A DNA stretch of 64,000 nucleotides, taken from NCBI GenBank assembly GCA_030998225.1, contig JAPYXD010000723.1:23577501-23641500 (forward strand). Direction: 5' to 3'. This document shows, one piece after another, positions 32,641-45,068 of the stretch (positions are counted from its first letter, which is position 1; the number at the start of each line of letters is the position of its first letter). The notes under the pieces were generated by a model, which worked only from the letters and a program-made list of their open reading frames with translations, made no database searches and was not told the origin of the DNA. The stretch comes from Diplolepis rosae (lineage: Eukaryota > Arthropoda > Insecta > Hymenoptera > Diplolepididae). Made by a program: the position numbers and the translations under genes.

Positions 32641-34666
32641 AAATTTGCTCAAGTGAAGAGTTAAAAATTTGAATTAAAGTACTTATTGGACTGAAAAAGA
32701 TGTCTTCCAGGCATATATTGAACTGCAACGTTCACCAGGCACTTCAAGGATTTTTTCGAAAGAGTGCATAAAAAAAGACTTCGCTAACAAAGAAACTAAT
32801 GTGTTTAGTAAGACATTAAGAGCGAGAGAGAAAGAGGAAAACGTTCCCAAGAAGAATAATAATTCAAGAATATCAGAATGAACAAGAATTATAGCTAGTG
32901 CTCGTTCACTATTACACTTCTCAACCTTTCATGTCATTTAACACAATATCTACTCTATTATTAACCACTTCTTAAAATTATAGACTGCTATGTCAGGTTA
33001 ATTATGCCAAGACAATTTTATTAAAAAACCTTAGCACGATTAATTCCTTAATCAGTCATATAACTGTATTTTGCATTCATTTTATTAAAGCAATGCAATT
33101 ACCATTGGCAACAATTAATGCTAAATTAGAATCTTGAATATTTCATCTATGTCTTAATGATTTCACAATTGAGAAACTGAAAGAGTTGCAGCTGCTTTAA
33201 CGCAAGTGGGAGCACCTGAAACATTTTCGATTAATCGATAGCTGGATCGGAATTATATGCGATCGGAATAATGTTATTGTTTGCATACGTCACGATCGAT
33301 GTATACCTTTTAACTAGTTCTAATAAGGTAGCTATTGTCTTATCCTATCGCATTGTATTCTTAATACAAGCCCAACCCTAGACGGGAGATTATTCAGATT
33401 AGCAACGATTAATTTAAATCGATCGAGTTAAGCCATCAGATTCACCGTTACACGTCTTCTCTAGCGTGACGACTATTCTTTTTGATCGTAACTAACGAGC
33501 CATCAAAGGAAAGAAAATGGCACGTGATGTCCTCCAGCATCTCCAAAGATGCGAGTACTTTCTTCAATAGTGCCAAGATACACTTTCCCTCTGAATGGCA
33601 CGAGCTTACGTTTTTTTTTCCTTCGTTGGTTCTTCAAGGAGGAAGCAATCTAATACGGACAGTATTCGCTTTTAAAAATTAATCACATCTTTGCATTTAT
33701 TTATTAAATCAGAGAAAATTAAACTGTTGTTAATTTCAAGGATCTTTGAATTAAAAATCACCTAAGGCTACTCGAGAAAAAAACTTTATTCCAAGTTTTG
33801 TGTTTTCTCTTTCATCTTAGGTGAGAATTGGGAAAAAATAAAAATCCAAAGAACTATTGATAAATTTAATAAACTATTATCAAGAATAATTATTTGGTTT
33901 AGAGGATGTATCTTAACTTATAACATAGTGAGAATTTGTGGCAGTCGAAAAATGAAGATTTCTAAAAACAGTTAAAACTTTACCACAGATCATAGTAAAA
34001 TTTACTTCTTGCTATAGTAAAGTTTTAATTGTTTTTTAAAATTTAATGCTTTTACTGGCAATAGTTTTCATTCTGACACATCTATCTCTAAATTAAAAGA
34101 TAGATTAGCAAAAACTGTATACGTGGGTTTCTCACTATAACATCCTTGACACAATTTTAGAGAAAATTCATCATCAAACAAAAGAAACGTACATTTTTAA
34201 ATTCTCATCACATGGAAAGATATTAATTCTTTCTTCTATTCCTTATTCATTTAATTGAGAATAAATTACACAAAAAATTAATACCTACAATTAATTGAAT
34301 CTTAGAAAGTTTGTGAAGATCCTATTTGTAGGAAAATAAGTAAAATGAATCCCTCTTTTTGTAATCATGTTTTTATTTACATTCCAAAATATGTCATAAA
34401 ATCATGAGACTTCTTTCATACTATTTAAATCATTATATACAATTATTCTAGTATATTATACTATCATCATGTATGCTTGTGATTTTAGCAGCTTATTATC
34501 TAAATAAATTCCGACTAGAACTACTTTAGGTCCTTCATAGTTGGAAAATAACTTCTCCAATTGTATTGATAGCAGTTTCCCACGAAAGGGAAAGTAATTC
34601 CTCTCTTCGGAACACAACGAAATCTCAGAACGTAAATTTTCGTTTAATTAAGGACATGGATCAACC
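32641..34666. other. No gene; possible regulatory cluster 33180-33490
   Basis: 33180-33490 is non-repetitive and dense in words that resemble transcription-factor sites: GCACCTG, TCGATTAATCGAT, TTTGCAT, TACGTCA, TCGATCGA, and CACGTGA at ~33522. This is only suggestive of an enhancer. The rest is AT-rich. Confidence 0.25.
33785..33828 (+). other. Candidate recursive splice site 2
   Basis: The tract TTTTCTCTTTCATCTTAG joins GTGAGAAT directly at 33820/33821. The pyrimidine tract is the best of the four sites. The donor has A instead of T at +6, so it is weaker than sites 1 and 4. Confidence 0.45.
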
Positions 34667-34776
34667 GGGCCACGTGATTAAAACATATATTAATTTCTTC
34701 TTGCAAGATAACTTTTTGAATTGACAAAATATCTTTCTTAATATTTGGGAAACATTTAAGAAAAGACACTAAAGAA

Positions 34777-35105
34777 GATAATTAAAATGGTAGATTGTAT
34801 TGACCCTTCATTTAATTTATAATACTTGGTACGTTTGCATTGGCTTTAGGGTCCATAACATCTTACAGCGAGTTGGTGGGAAATTATGTGTCTTCTAAAA
34901 ATATTTCATAGAAAACGGAAAAAAGGATAAAAAATTCTGTATTCAATCAAAGTTTTTTACTAAAGGAAAAGGATTCCCTACTTCCTACATAGAAGATTTT
35001 AATAAATATCACTGATGAGGGCTCCGATCAGAGCCGAAACGTCTGATTAAATAGACTTTTTCATTTATGGTCCCTAAAGCCAATGCAAATGTACCAAGTA
35101 TTATA
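34777..35105 (+). mobile_element. Hammerhead-bearing insertion with 11-bp target duplication
   Basis: The block is flanked by ACACTAAAGAA at 34766-34776 and again at 35106-35116, as expected of a target-site duplication. Inside are ~40-bp inverted arms (AATACTTGGTACGTTTGCAT at 34823, its reverse to ~35105) and hammerhead motif 2 just before the right arm. It has no coding capacity and is too short for an autonomous element. Penelope-like elements carry hammerheads in their terminal repeats and make variable-length duplications, so a non-autonomous Penelope-like relative is the best guess. Confidence 0.6.
35009..35050 (+). ncRNA. Hammerhead-ribozyme-like motif 2
   Basis: Identical over 42 bases to motif 1. 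CTGATGA is at 35012-35018, stem II is GGCTC/GAGCC (35020-35024 with 35031-35035), GAAAC is at 35036-35040 and the triplet GTC at 35041-35043. Stem I TCA/TGA is extended by one A-T pair. The flanks differ from motif 1, so the core is conserved beyond its surroundings. Confidence 0.6.
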
Positions 35106-35310
35106 CACTAAAGAACGTCTGATAATTTCTTTTTAGTAAAAATTGAGGAAAAAATTTGTTTACAGAAAATAAAATTGGATGTTCTATTGACAATTACGCA
35201 GTTATCTGTGAAATTGTTTGCAAAATTTTTATTAAAACGAAATTAACAGACGTTTTGTATTTTCTTCTGTTGTATTTCCTAAATTTTCAGAAAGATATTT
35301 TGTAAACTAA

Positions 35311-37550
35311 ACAATTTTTTTTGGTCCAACAAAATTTTTGTGTTGGGTTTTTTTGTTGGGCTAAACATTTTTTTTTTTCTGGCCAGACAAAATGTTTTTG
35401 TTTCCTTAGTAAAATGATTGTTGGCTTTACAAAATATCATTGTAGGTAGAAATAAATGCCGTGTAAGGTGGGAAAAAATATTTGTTGTGCTTTATAAACT
35501 GAATTCGTAATAAAAAGTCATTTATTAATTTATTCAATTATAATTTAGATCCACTTTTATTAAAAAGTAATATGTTCTGCGAAGTTTCATTAATCAAAAT
35601 CAACTAATTTTCTTCTGTTAAACTCTGATTAGTGAAATTCAACTTTAAAAAGTTATCTTCAAATAAAAATCAATTTTATTTATATTGGAGATTTTGGAAA
35701 ACGTGCTCCATTTCTAGATGAGGTGAATTAGTACGCATGCGTGGTCGGGCATTTAGTTTAGTTAATCAGAAAGTTTTGATAACTCAACAAAAGACTCCAT
35801 AAAATAATTTTGTGAGGCAAACAAAAAATTTGAGTATGAGAAGAAGAGTTTTCAGCGTATATTTTACAAATACTATTGCCACTAGGCAACAGTTTTTTTG
35901 CTTAAAGTATTAAATTTAAGTTAATTTCACATATTCGATTGAGTTTTGTTTGACACGATTATCAGAGGTATGCAAAGATTGTAATAAAGGACATTGCATG
36001 TTGCAATAATTTGCAAATGCCTATTAAGAATTATTGGAGCAAGTAAAGGTATGCATAGTCCGGGCCATAGTGTTGGTCACCTTATAATTTACACGAGATA
36101 GCGATATATTAACTGAGATCATTATTCTGCATATCACAGTAAACCTTAACAGATCAAACTCTGATCCACTTTTGAAAGTAAAAAAATAAATATTTGCACA
36201 AGTTCACTCGTATCTGTCGAGCTTCAATTGTTACTTGTTTATTTATTTATGTTTTTTTTACTATGTTACTTTGGTAACAGGTGATTGATTCCGATAATCG
36301 GATCATTTTGGTCCGCAATTTCGAATTAAAAAAAAATCCTGAAATTTGTATCAAAGTGTTGCAGATCATTTTGATCCAATTTCGGGATCAAATATAATAA
36401 AAAGTGATTTCAGAATAAATAATGTAAAAATATTGTTTTTAATAATTGCTATATAGAAATTCTGCTTATAGAGATTAAAGGAAATTTTTAAAATAGATTA
36501 GTCTTAACGATCTTTAATTTAGTTGTTCGTGTTGCATGTACGATCTATATTCTATATCCGTAGGCTAGAATGGCACGGTGCGACGTTGAAATAAATAGCT
36601 GGAGCCTAACCGCAGATGTTAATACGGCCGATACTCCCTGTGGTGGCAGTGCAATTTGTAACTGCTTCCATCTGTTGTAGATACGACGTTCGTCTAGTAG
36701 CTGGACTCCATTGCCTATTATTGTTGATTATAGCGTTTAGCCCACGAAGTGCCGTAACAGGTATGTGGGTAGGGCCCTTGCAAAGTATTATACCGCCGCG
36801 CCGCGCCGCACCGCGCCGCACCGTTGCGGTTACAGCTAAACGTGTCAGATATCAGGAATAAAATATAAATATAGATGTATCAGTTGTAAGCTATTCGAAC
36901 CACACATTTAGAAGTTTAACACCTGGAAGAGAAATCTAATTTGACCTCCCCTTTCACAACCCTTTAAAATCTCATCTATTTTATAATTTTCATCTCTCCC
37001 AATACTTATAGATTTATTAGATATATCATTCAAGAGAAATGTTTTGAAATAGTCTAATATTAGGAATTCATATGATTAATAATCATCAATATTTTTTTAT
37101 GTAAGGATGGAAAGGTTGGAGATATAGCACACAAATTTTAAATTACTGTTAGAACTCAATGCTATTCCATTTCTTCACGTTATTGTTTGGAGGTCGTACT
37201 GAATTATGATTTGTTAATTAACAGTAATGAATTTTCATTGATTTTGATCACATTTTGTTTGTTGAGTCCTCTAATTCAATGATCTAAAGTAATAGAAAAA
37301 AATTGTATATATATATATAATATATTAGTCGGATTAACAAAAAAAATTCACAATCTTCATGACAAATTATTTCGAACTCAACCACCTAATTAAAAACAAT
37401 CTTTTTTTCAAATAATTACACTCGCTTGAAAAAAAATAGAGTATAACCAAGTTTTAACAATGATGTCAATTATTTTTGCAGCAATCTTCTATTTTTAGTA
37501 GTTTCATTCTAACAAATATATTTTATATAATGTTCATGAAAAATATGTAA
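35311..37550. other. AT-rich, no gene; GC microsatellite at 36794-36825
   Basis: 36794-36825 is a (CCGCG/CCGCA)n run. The opposing frames across it (71 and 81 codons) are low-complexity shadows. 36290-36390 holds GATCATTTTG/GATCAAAATG words. Nothing else supported. Confidence 0.4.
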
Positions 37551-37551
37551 T

Positions 37552-37745
37552 AACTGCACTGAATAATAATTCAATTTTAATATCTAGATGTTCAACTGTA
37601 ATATCCAAGATATTAATCTCTGCATATTTTAACATCTTAGATATTATTACAGCTGAATATATAGATATTATAACTAAACATAAGATGCCTGTCCCACAGT
37701 TAAACATCTAGATATTAATTCTGAACATCCATTTTTCTCTGTGTA
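37552..37745. mobile_element. Small inverted-repeat element (ATCTAGATGTT-rich)
   Basis: AATATCTAGATGTTCAACTG near 37580 is inverted near 37700-37725. The outer border reads ATTTTTCTCTGTGTAC. Related words recur at 57595-57665 (AAATATCTAGATATTG), marking a second, degraded copy. Confidence 0.5.
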
Positions 37746-39320
37746 CCGATCGTTTAGAGTTTAATTAAAACAATTGCAACTTACGAGATATGATTACTGT
37801 ATTCATTTTCTTAAAAGCCTAAAAAACATATAAAAGAATATTAAATTAATCAAGTGTTTTTACGGTACTTATATTTCATGCAGACCTTTTATTATCAATA
37901 TTTGTTCATGAATGTTGTAAAATTCAAAAAAATGAATATCATAGTTAGGAAATTAAAAAAAATGTGGGTGTGCCTCACAAATAGTAATTGGAATAAATAA
38001 TAATTGAAATAGATGAATGTGATGAATATAATTCTAGGAGTTATATGATATCTTTATAGAGAATGAAATGCGCTAGGAATCTGAAAGGTGTAATAAAATA
38101 TAGACATGTATAAAGTGGTAGATAAAAAGGATGCCGGGAATGTCTTGATCGTCGTTTCCGACGCCTGTATGGGCGCCAGAGTCGACAAAGTGGGTTTGAA
38201 GTTAGCGAAAACGACAACGGAAAAGGAATAGAACGCGACAAGTCGCTCCTTCAAATAAGTGCGCGAGTTCCGAGCTTACGTAATATCTGGCAAGCTCGCA
38301 AACTACGTGTCCCGGACCACGGGTAATACGATGAAAATTCGATAAATATAGTCCACACTCCGTGCCGGTGTGCGACATTGATTGCAGCATCACCCACACG
38401 CATCTTTTCTACATCCTAAGTGCACGCACGCATGACCTCGGAAACTTCCCGGGAAGACTGTCATGGAAATGAATCATTTTAATTTAACAGCTCTTCATCC
38501 TTGCCTATAAACTATAGACCTCGTTACAATACCTCCCAAGTATCAGACATCATTAAATATTTAAAAGTACTTGCTTTGTATACTCAAGTTATTACTTATA
38601 TAAGTGATTATTCATAAGTTCATTTAATAGATTAATTTTATTCATTTTCTTGTGAATCATACTTTAACGTCACCAGATTGTAACCTAGAAATAATGACGG
38701 AGATTGAATTACAAGGTCTCAGTTGCATATGTCTCCAAAGCCAATGGAAGACTCCATTAATTAGACTAATTGTACGGATTGTGAAATTATGTATCAACGG
38801 GATTAATACAATATCTTTTGCTGAAAATGTAACTTAGAAAACCTCTAGAATGTGGCTTTTAAAATGATCAAGGAGTTGAATTGAGAAACTTCTGCGCTAT
38901 CTTCATTTTTCATTTTAAAATGTTAAAAAAATATATATTTGTTAGTAATTTTTATGATCCTAATACTTCTTCAATTTATAAAAAATATTTTAAAGCAATT
39001 GTTTTTTTAATTACTTAAAAGTTATTTAAAAAAAGTTATTCATATGCAATTTTGTATGAAATTTTTAAAAATATCTTACAGTGTGTCTTTTCCTATTTGT
39101 TACATTCTAACTATTGTTTTGTAGATACTAGATTTATTTTTTTGAAAATTTCTTTTGAGCATAGAATTTTGAACAAACAATTTATTGTATTTTCTCATCC
39201 TTTTTAAATTAAAATTAATAACAAATGTGCATCTATTGAGCTCCGTTAGAAAATTCATAAAATCCCTTTTTTAGAATTTGGTTAACAAACATCAAATTAT
39301 ACAATTAAAGCACTCTTTTT
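37746..39320. other. No gene recognised; GC-richer 38140-38460
   Basis: 38140-38460 is GC-rich and carries overlapping minus frames of 65-66 codons that match nothing known. It may be a regulatory block. Elsewhere AT-rich. Confidence 0.35.
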
Positions 39321-39324
39321 CTTC

Positions 39325-39610
39325 AACTTCACTCTAAATCTGAATCAGTCAAATTTTCACTGATTGAATGAATAATTTGCCTTTTCACTTATTCATCAGT
39401 GAAAACAATATTTTTAACCGTTAAATCAGTTAATTTTCACTGATTAAACAGTGAAAGCAATATTTTCCACTGTATAATATTTTCTACTTTTCACTGAAGT
39501 AATCAGTGAAATTCGACTGATTCACAGTAACCTCCTTTTAGCTATTGGAATCGGTCAATTGTCACTCATAATCAGTAGATTTTGACTGATTCAGATTTAA
39601 AGAGTTAAAG
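39325..39610. mobile_element. ACTGATT-rich inverted-repeat element, copy 3
   Basis: The best copy of this family. Left ACTCTAAATCTGAATCAGTC and the reversed right end ACTCTTTAAATCTGAATCAG pair over ~30 bases, and the interior is built of CACTGATT/AATCAGTG words. Non-coding. Confidence 0.75.
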
Positions 39611-40994
39611 AAATGTTTCTTTGATTTATAAAAACTGTTTTCTGAGTGAAATTTAGAAAGACTTTAAAGTGTTGGATTTGATTTATAATAGATATCTTAT
39701 CGTATATCAATAATTCATCTACCTTGAGGTCTTAAAATATTTTTTTCTAAATATTAGATTGTTTGAGAAAATTTGTAAATATTTTATAAAAAGAGCGCAT
39801 ATTTAATTTGAATAATGGTATATTATACCGGTACAGCATTTGCCGCCACATGCCTCTATTCATTTTAAAGTTCATTTTACATAAATCAGTAATACCATAA
39901 TAACAGTCTTGCACCGCACGAAATATTCGTTACAATCGTTAAAAATGCATTGCCTAACAGTTGGAGTAATAATGTAATGCAAGAAGAAGAAGTCAGGCTT
40001 ACATAACAACATTCGGCCTGAAAATACGCAGAGAAAAATTGTCTCCCTGAAATAATCTCCTTTTGGGATGAATAAAAAAAGAGTGCATATGAATCTCGAA
40101 TACCTTTCTGAATTTTGAGCACAGGTAATTTGACTTTGCGTGTGGCGCCAAACTCGGAATATTCTGAAAACAGGTGGAGTGTAATTCGTTGATATCGTAC
40201 TAGAAAATAGGTTGAGTCAGGTCAGGATCTCTCTGTTGGCTCTCCTACGCAGATGCACTCATATATCGGCTCGAGTATGCGTACTAGATCTATACACACA
40301 GAGGTGCACTCATACATGCACCTATACTTGCGAATACGAAAACACGTTGGTTTAATGCACTGAGCTTGATAGCGATGATAACAGCGCGACGAGAGAATTA
40401 AAAAAGTGTAGCGCGTGAACCGAGCTAGAATTGCTAACATTCAGTTTCTTTTCTTTTTTTTTCTCCTTTACAAGACCGGGAATTCAGATTGTTACACGGT
40501 GGGAAACTAACTCACCGACTTCCAGTTTCTCTTTCATATATGTCAGCTACAAATTCGACATTTTTCTCATCTCACACTCTTCCATTTCATTATTTTTATT
40601 CTGTTACACGGAAAAACTTTTCATAGCAACATATGTTTTATTTTATAATGATAATTCTAAAAAATATTCGGAATCTAGGGATATACTAGATACTATATAC
40701 TATCTAGGGGGTATACTTAATCTAATGTTTAGTATTTCGCTGCGAAAAATTCTCACTATTAGACATTTTTACCTAAATTGAAACGTAGTTTAATAAAAAT
40801 TGTAAACTTGGGTTTCTCCATGTACGTTTAGCATTTTATCTTCCATATATACACTGTAAACAATTGTAGAAATATTTCCGAAATTGGTAAGACAATCTTA
40901 CTAACCAACAAAAAATTGGAGTTGTTGAAAGAATCTTTGCCAATTTTCGAAACTTTATGCTTAAAATTCAATATGTTAGGAAAAATTTCATAAA
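39611..40994. other. No gene recognised
   Basis: The 116-codon + frame at 40431-40781 is F/S/I/L-rich, reads through AT-rich DNA and matches nothing. 40200-40440 is slightly GC-richer. No RNA or repeat found. Confidence 0.4.
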
Positions 40995-42171
40995 CATGGA
41001 GAAAAATAGTTCGAGAAACTTTATTCAATATTTAGCAATGTTGGGACATCTGGATAAGTTGACAATTAAAAAATGTGATGTTACATCGACCATATAGCAT
41101 AACCTTGCACCATCAAATTACTATTTATTTCGATCTTTGCAGAACCCCTTGATATGGTAAAACTTTGAATGATGATAAAGCTGTGAAATCGCACTTGGTT
41201 CAGTTTTTTGCCGATAAAGAAAAAAAGTTCTATGAGCGTGGAATCATGATTTTACCAGAAAGATGGCAAAAGGTCATTGAACAAAATGGAAAAGGTATCA
41301 TTAATTAAAGTTAATTCCTTGTATTTAAAAAAATGTGTTCAATTTGTTTGAGAAAATCGGCAATTACATCTGGGACAACCCAATAGTAGAGAGACTACCG
41401 AGCTTCTTCTCACAGATCGTAAAAGTTTTCACAGTACTTCAGCAAATAATGAAGGTGCTACATTGCAAGTGTCATATCACGACGATGCTTTTATGAATGT
41501 GTTCGTTGTGAGATTAGGTTAAGTTGCGTTAAATTAGTATTTGAGCGTGTATTTGGTATATTTTATATATATATATTGATACGTTTATACGCGTATGTGT
41601 ACGCAAGTATGTAACTGTGTTTATGAACACTCTGTCTATGTAGTCCACAAAATCTAATAAGAACTATGGTAAAATTTACGAATGACTGAGTTTTTTTTAT
41701 TATGCAGGTGCAATTATTCCCTATTTTCGATAGGAATAGTTATAAATATGTTTCCACTATCTCCAGAAGACTATTGTAATTCGGTTAGACAGAAGATGTG
41801 ACTTTACTATTGGTCTTTTGTAAACTTAAAATTCTTTTTTTAGCAATTAATGAAACATTTATTGGGTTTACTTCAATATAATTCGTTTGATGTTTCGATC
41901 ACAATTTTACTATTTCAGGAAATAAAACTTGCTTTTATTTTTAGGCACAAGTACAATTATTTCATCATTTTCTCCAATATTATTAGTAAACCCATAGTTT
42001 AATATTGAAAATAGTAATTTTTAAAAAACTGCCGTTATATCCTCGTTTCCTATTGATTTTTAGTAAAAAATAAATATAATAATACTAGATTTTACAATAA
42101 AGAGTTTTTCCGTGTATGTCCCATTTTTGCTCAAAAGTTGAGTAAGGTTTCTTGAACTATTCTTGTCTGTG
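40995..42171. mobile_element. Family C element harbouring a mariner remnant
   Basis: The left end ATGGAGAAAAATAGTTCGAG and the reversed right end (to 42171) carry GAACTAT, AGTTGAGTAA and GTCCCATTTTTGC as in 22751-23459. Between them lies the 3' part of a mariner element (41101-41385). Confidence 0.65.
41104..41308 (+). pseudogene. Mariner transposase C-terminal remnant
   Basis: The reading LAPSNYYLFRSLQ (from 41104), then after a frame change near 41150 GKTLNDDKAVKSHLVQFF and YERGIMILPERWQKVIEQNG to a stop at 41306-41308, is the well-known carboxy end of mariner-family (Tc1/mariner) DDD transposases. The family's third catalytic aspartate in APSDY is asparagine here, a frameshift is present, and the first ~80% of the protein is missing. 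It is dead. Downstream, CAATTACATCTGGGACAACC-CAA then TA (41361-41385) looks like the mariner 3' inverted repeat and its TA target. Confidence 0.85.
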
Positions 42172-43294
42172 AAGGTCTTAAGAATTAACAATTCTCCTTG
42201 GGTAGATTTTTCGACTTAAATTACGATATTTTTCTCACAGAATCCAAATTTTTGTGTCTAATGGCTTTGACAAAAATAGATAAGTGTCTTATTACAATTA
42301 ATTAATCTTCAAAACGTTAAGTTTTAAATATGGAGACGTCGGATATGAATTAATAAAAATATTATTTCCTTATACCTTTTTCTATAAATATACTATGCGG
42401 TATTAGAAATATGAAACTAGCATAAAATGTAACTCACCCAAACATAGAATAAGTCGTTTCCAATAAAAAAAAAAAAAATAAAAATGTGTATTCAAACTTA
42501 ATTCTCAGACGAATATACTGTGACGAAATTTAGGAGAGCCATGCAGGACATGATGAAGACATGTAAGAGCTTACGTTGCATGTATGCATGTCCGTTTATC
42601 ATTGATAGGTACAATTCATGCGTAGGTACTTCGGTTTCATTAGTAGCAGTGACCTGTTTCTAAACTTGGCCAAGTTTCTTAAATACACTGTTAGAAATGT
42701 TTTGAAATTCACGAAATTATATTAAATTTATGACACTTCTGAGAGAGTGACTGCATAATACTTCAGTTCGTATTTCGGAAAATTTCGATAAACATTTTTA
42801 ATACTATACATGTAATATTGCGCTTTTTAAATTATCTGTCTGAGTTATTCTATTTTGATTTGTATCTCGCGAGTAACTTGAGTTTTTGCCGCACCAAACA
42901 ACATCTTTGTGTGAACTAATTTTTTATCTTATACTATTTGTGTCTAAGATATTTTCAGAAACAGAACAAAAAACAATCTTCAATTTTAAAATTAACGAAG
43001 AAATTTATTTTATTTTTTACACTTGTTTAAGAATGTTTTACTTTTTCGTCAAACTGATTAAAAAGTTTTAAAATAATCGCACAAATATTTTAAAAGTTTG
43101 TTCAAACCCATAAAGTTAGAACAAATGTAATTTTTAAGACTTTTGCAGTTGAAGGAATCGCCTGTTTCCCAATTTCTCTTATTTCAATTCTTCGTACTGA
43201 CAATGAGAAACTTTTTGATGCCGAAAAAATTTGATTCCTTTCTCATGGTAGTTAATGTAATAAAAATAGAGTAGTGAAGTTATTGTATGGGTAG
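42172..43294. other. AT-rich, no gene recognised
   Basis: ACACTGTTAGAAATGTTTTG at ~42686 resembles ACACTGTCAAAAATGTTCTG at ~54257, probably the end of another diverged MITE. No coding region. Confidence 0.4.
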
Positions 43295-43567
43295 CAATGC
43301 TTGACAATAACGCGTTACTTGCAATGACGTTACCAGAACAGTTACTTTTTGCAATAACGGTAACGATAACGCATTATTTTGAAAAATAAGTAACGGCTGC
43401 GTTACTATTTTTGCTATAATTTTTCTGAAATGATAATTAATTGGTTTTTAGTCAAAGTCTAACTTACGCTTTAACCATTTTCTTTCTAAAAATAACGGCA
43501 AGGTAAGACGTTATTTTTTTCAGTGACAGTAACAAGTTACTTTTAAGTTGTAACGTGATAAACACTG
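43295..43567. mobile_element. 273-bp hAT-like MITE
   Basis: Left end CAATGCTTGACAATAACG and reversed right end CAGTGTTTATCACGTTAC fit the hAT terminal pattern CAGTGTT. The interior is full of GTAACG/CGTTAC words in both directions (subterminal repeats). The flanking 8-mers ATGGGTAG and CGTAGTAG agree at only 4 of 8 positions, so the target duplication is unproven. Confidence 0.5.
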
Positions 43568-43732
43568 CGTAGTAGTTATATGTTAGGAAAAATGTGATTA
43601 CAGTTACTTTATTTCTGTTATGATACGGATATTTCTTTCCGCTAATTGTGTACGTCATTAATAGAATGGCACTGCTGATTATTTATTTAGCAGAACGCGA
43701 GGCAAAATACGTCATACGTATAATATCTATCA

Positions 43733-43771
<39 letters not shown>
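43733..43771. repeat. (TA)n microsatellite
   Basis: Uninterrupted TA/TG-type dinucleotide run. Confidence 0.95.
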
Positions 43772-43777
<6 letters not shown>

Positions 43778-43895
43778 TAGATATATGCAAGTCGGAGGCA
43801 GGCGGACGTTCACCTACAGGCCGAGGACATCCAATAGAATAGATGTCGAAGAGATCCGAGTACAGCCGAGTCCTCGAAGCTTGACGGTCCTCGGC

Positions 43896-43946
43896 AGCCG
43901 CGCATAGCCGCGCATAGCCGCCCATAGCCGCCCATAGCCGCGCATA
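43896..43946 (+). repeat. 10-bp GC-rich tandem repeat, 5 units
   Basis: AGCCGCGCAT/AGCCGCCCAT units at 43896, 43906, 43916, 43926 and 43936. GC-rich against an AT-rich background. The open frames across this stretch are repeat shadows. Confidence 0.9.
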
Positions 43947-45068
43947 TCACTTGAATGATATTTTTACTTGAGTACAATAATGTTCCAGATAAAATCCTCC
44001 CTCCTTCCTTCTATAATCGACCTCGTAATATTCTGGAAGCGATCCTCATGATTATTCACCACATCTGAGGGCAAGCAACCAACTAGAGAAGAACAATGTC
44101 GGTCAGATAAAGCAAGTCGACCACGATAAACCCTTTTAAAAGTTTCGCACGTCACGCGAGATTCGGTTTTAGATTTTCTAATTTATTTTAACGTGCATAC
44201 TAATTTTTTTATTCCCTTCCGTCTGTATTTTATTTTTAACTACAAGTTATTCATAGCACCTTCAAGTTAATCAGTATCTATTTCAAGCTTACTTTTTCGG
44301 CTATTTCTTCACACGAAATATCAATCAATTGCCTTGTTTTGAATTTTCTAAATCAAATTGTTCTGTCATTGTTTGCAAACATTGAGCCAATAAAATCTTG
44401 AGGTTTTCACCGATCTACCATGACATGAATCGTACCAATTAAATTGATCAAGAGTTGTAAAAACGCCTCTACAATTTCTTTGTCTCAGCGTCGACTCGTT
44501 CCTCTCCAATTTAATATTTGTTGACTTACTTTTTGATCCTTCGGTAGAAAAAGATTACATTTTTTATATTATTTTGCAGCAAAATCCTAAAATACTGAAA
44601 AATTTATATCTCAAATACATAATGTTTTATATAAAAATATATTTTGAGAAATAATTTCAAGGAAATTATGCAAGTTTTTAGTATTTATTTAGTAACTGGT
44701 GGACGGAAGGACCTGCTGGGCGATAATCGGGTGATAAAACGCTGACAATGAGTTCCTAGTTGGCCCGCGACCTGATTAACAAGAAAAATGAACGGACAGT
44801 GACCCTTGGACACGCGGAGTCGTGAACTGTAACCAGGTCTCATAAAATTTTGAATCGATGGCTTCTCTCCATATTATAGCACTTCTGTATTTTGCGCTTT
44901 TTCATCCTCACTATTTTGCTTATGATAATTGGTCATTTCAAAACTCACATCAAAATACTGTATGATTTTACATAAATGTCATACCCCCTTTTTATGCTCT
45001 TCTCTGGCACAAATAAAATCTGTAATTCCTAGGAGTGATGCCAAGAATCTCATTTGTATGACTTGAGT
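43947..45068. other. No gene recognised
   Basis: 44690-44850 is GC-richer and non-repetitive; nothing codable or RNA-like identified. Confidence 0.4.

Larger units (their letters stand above)
34667..35310. mobile_element. CACGTGA-ended MITE, copy 3, split by insertion
   Basis: The left end GGGCCACGTGATTAAAAC matches the family-K end. The interior CAGAAAATAAAATTGGATG and TTTTCAGAAAGATATTTT (35150-35300) align with 22010-22160. An insertion of ~330 bp at 34777-35105 interrupts it. Confidence 0.6.

Noticed and set aside
41708..41720. Further ratchet-like site TTATGCAG-GTGCAATT
   Set aside because: The pyrimidine tract is fair but the donor GTGCAA is poor. It also lies in the composite transposon.
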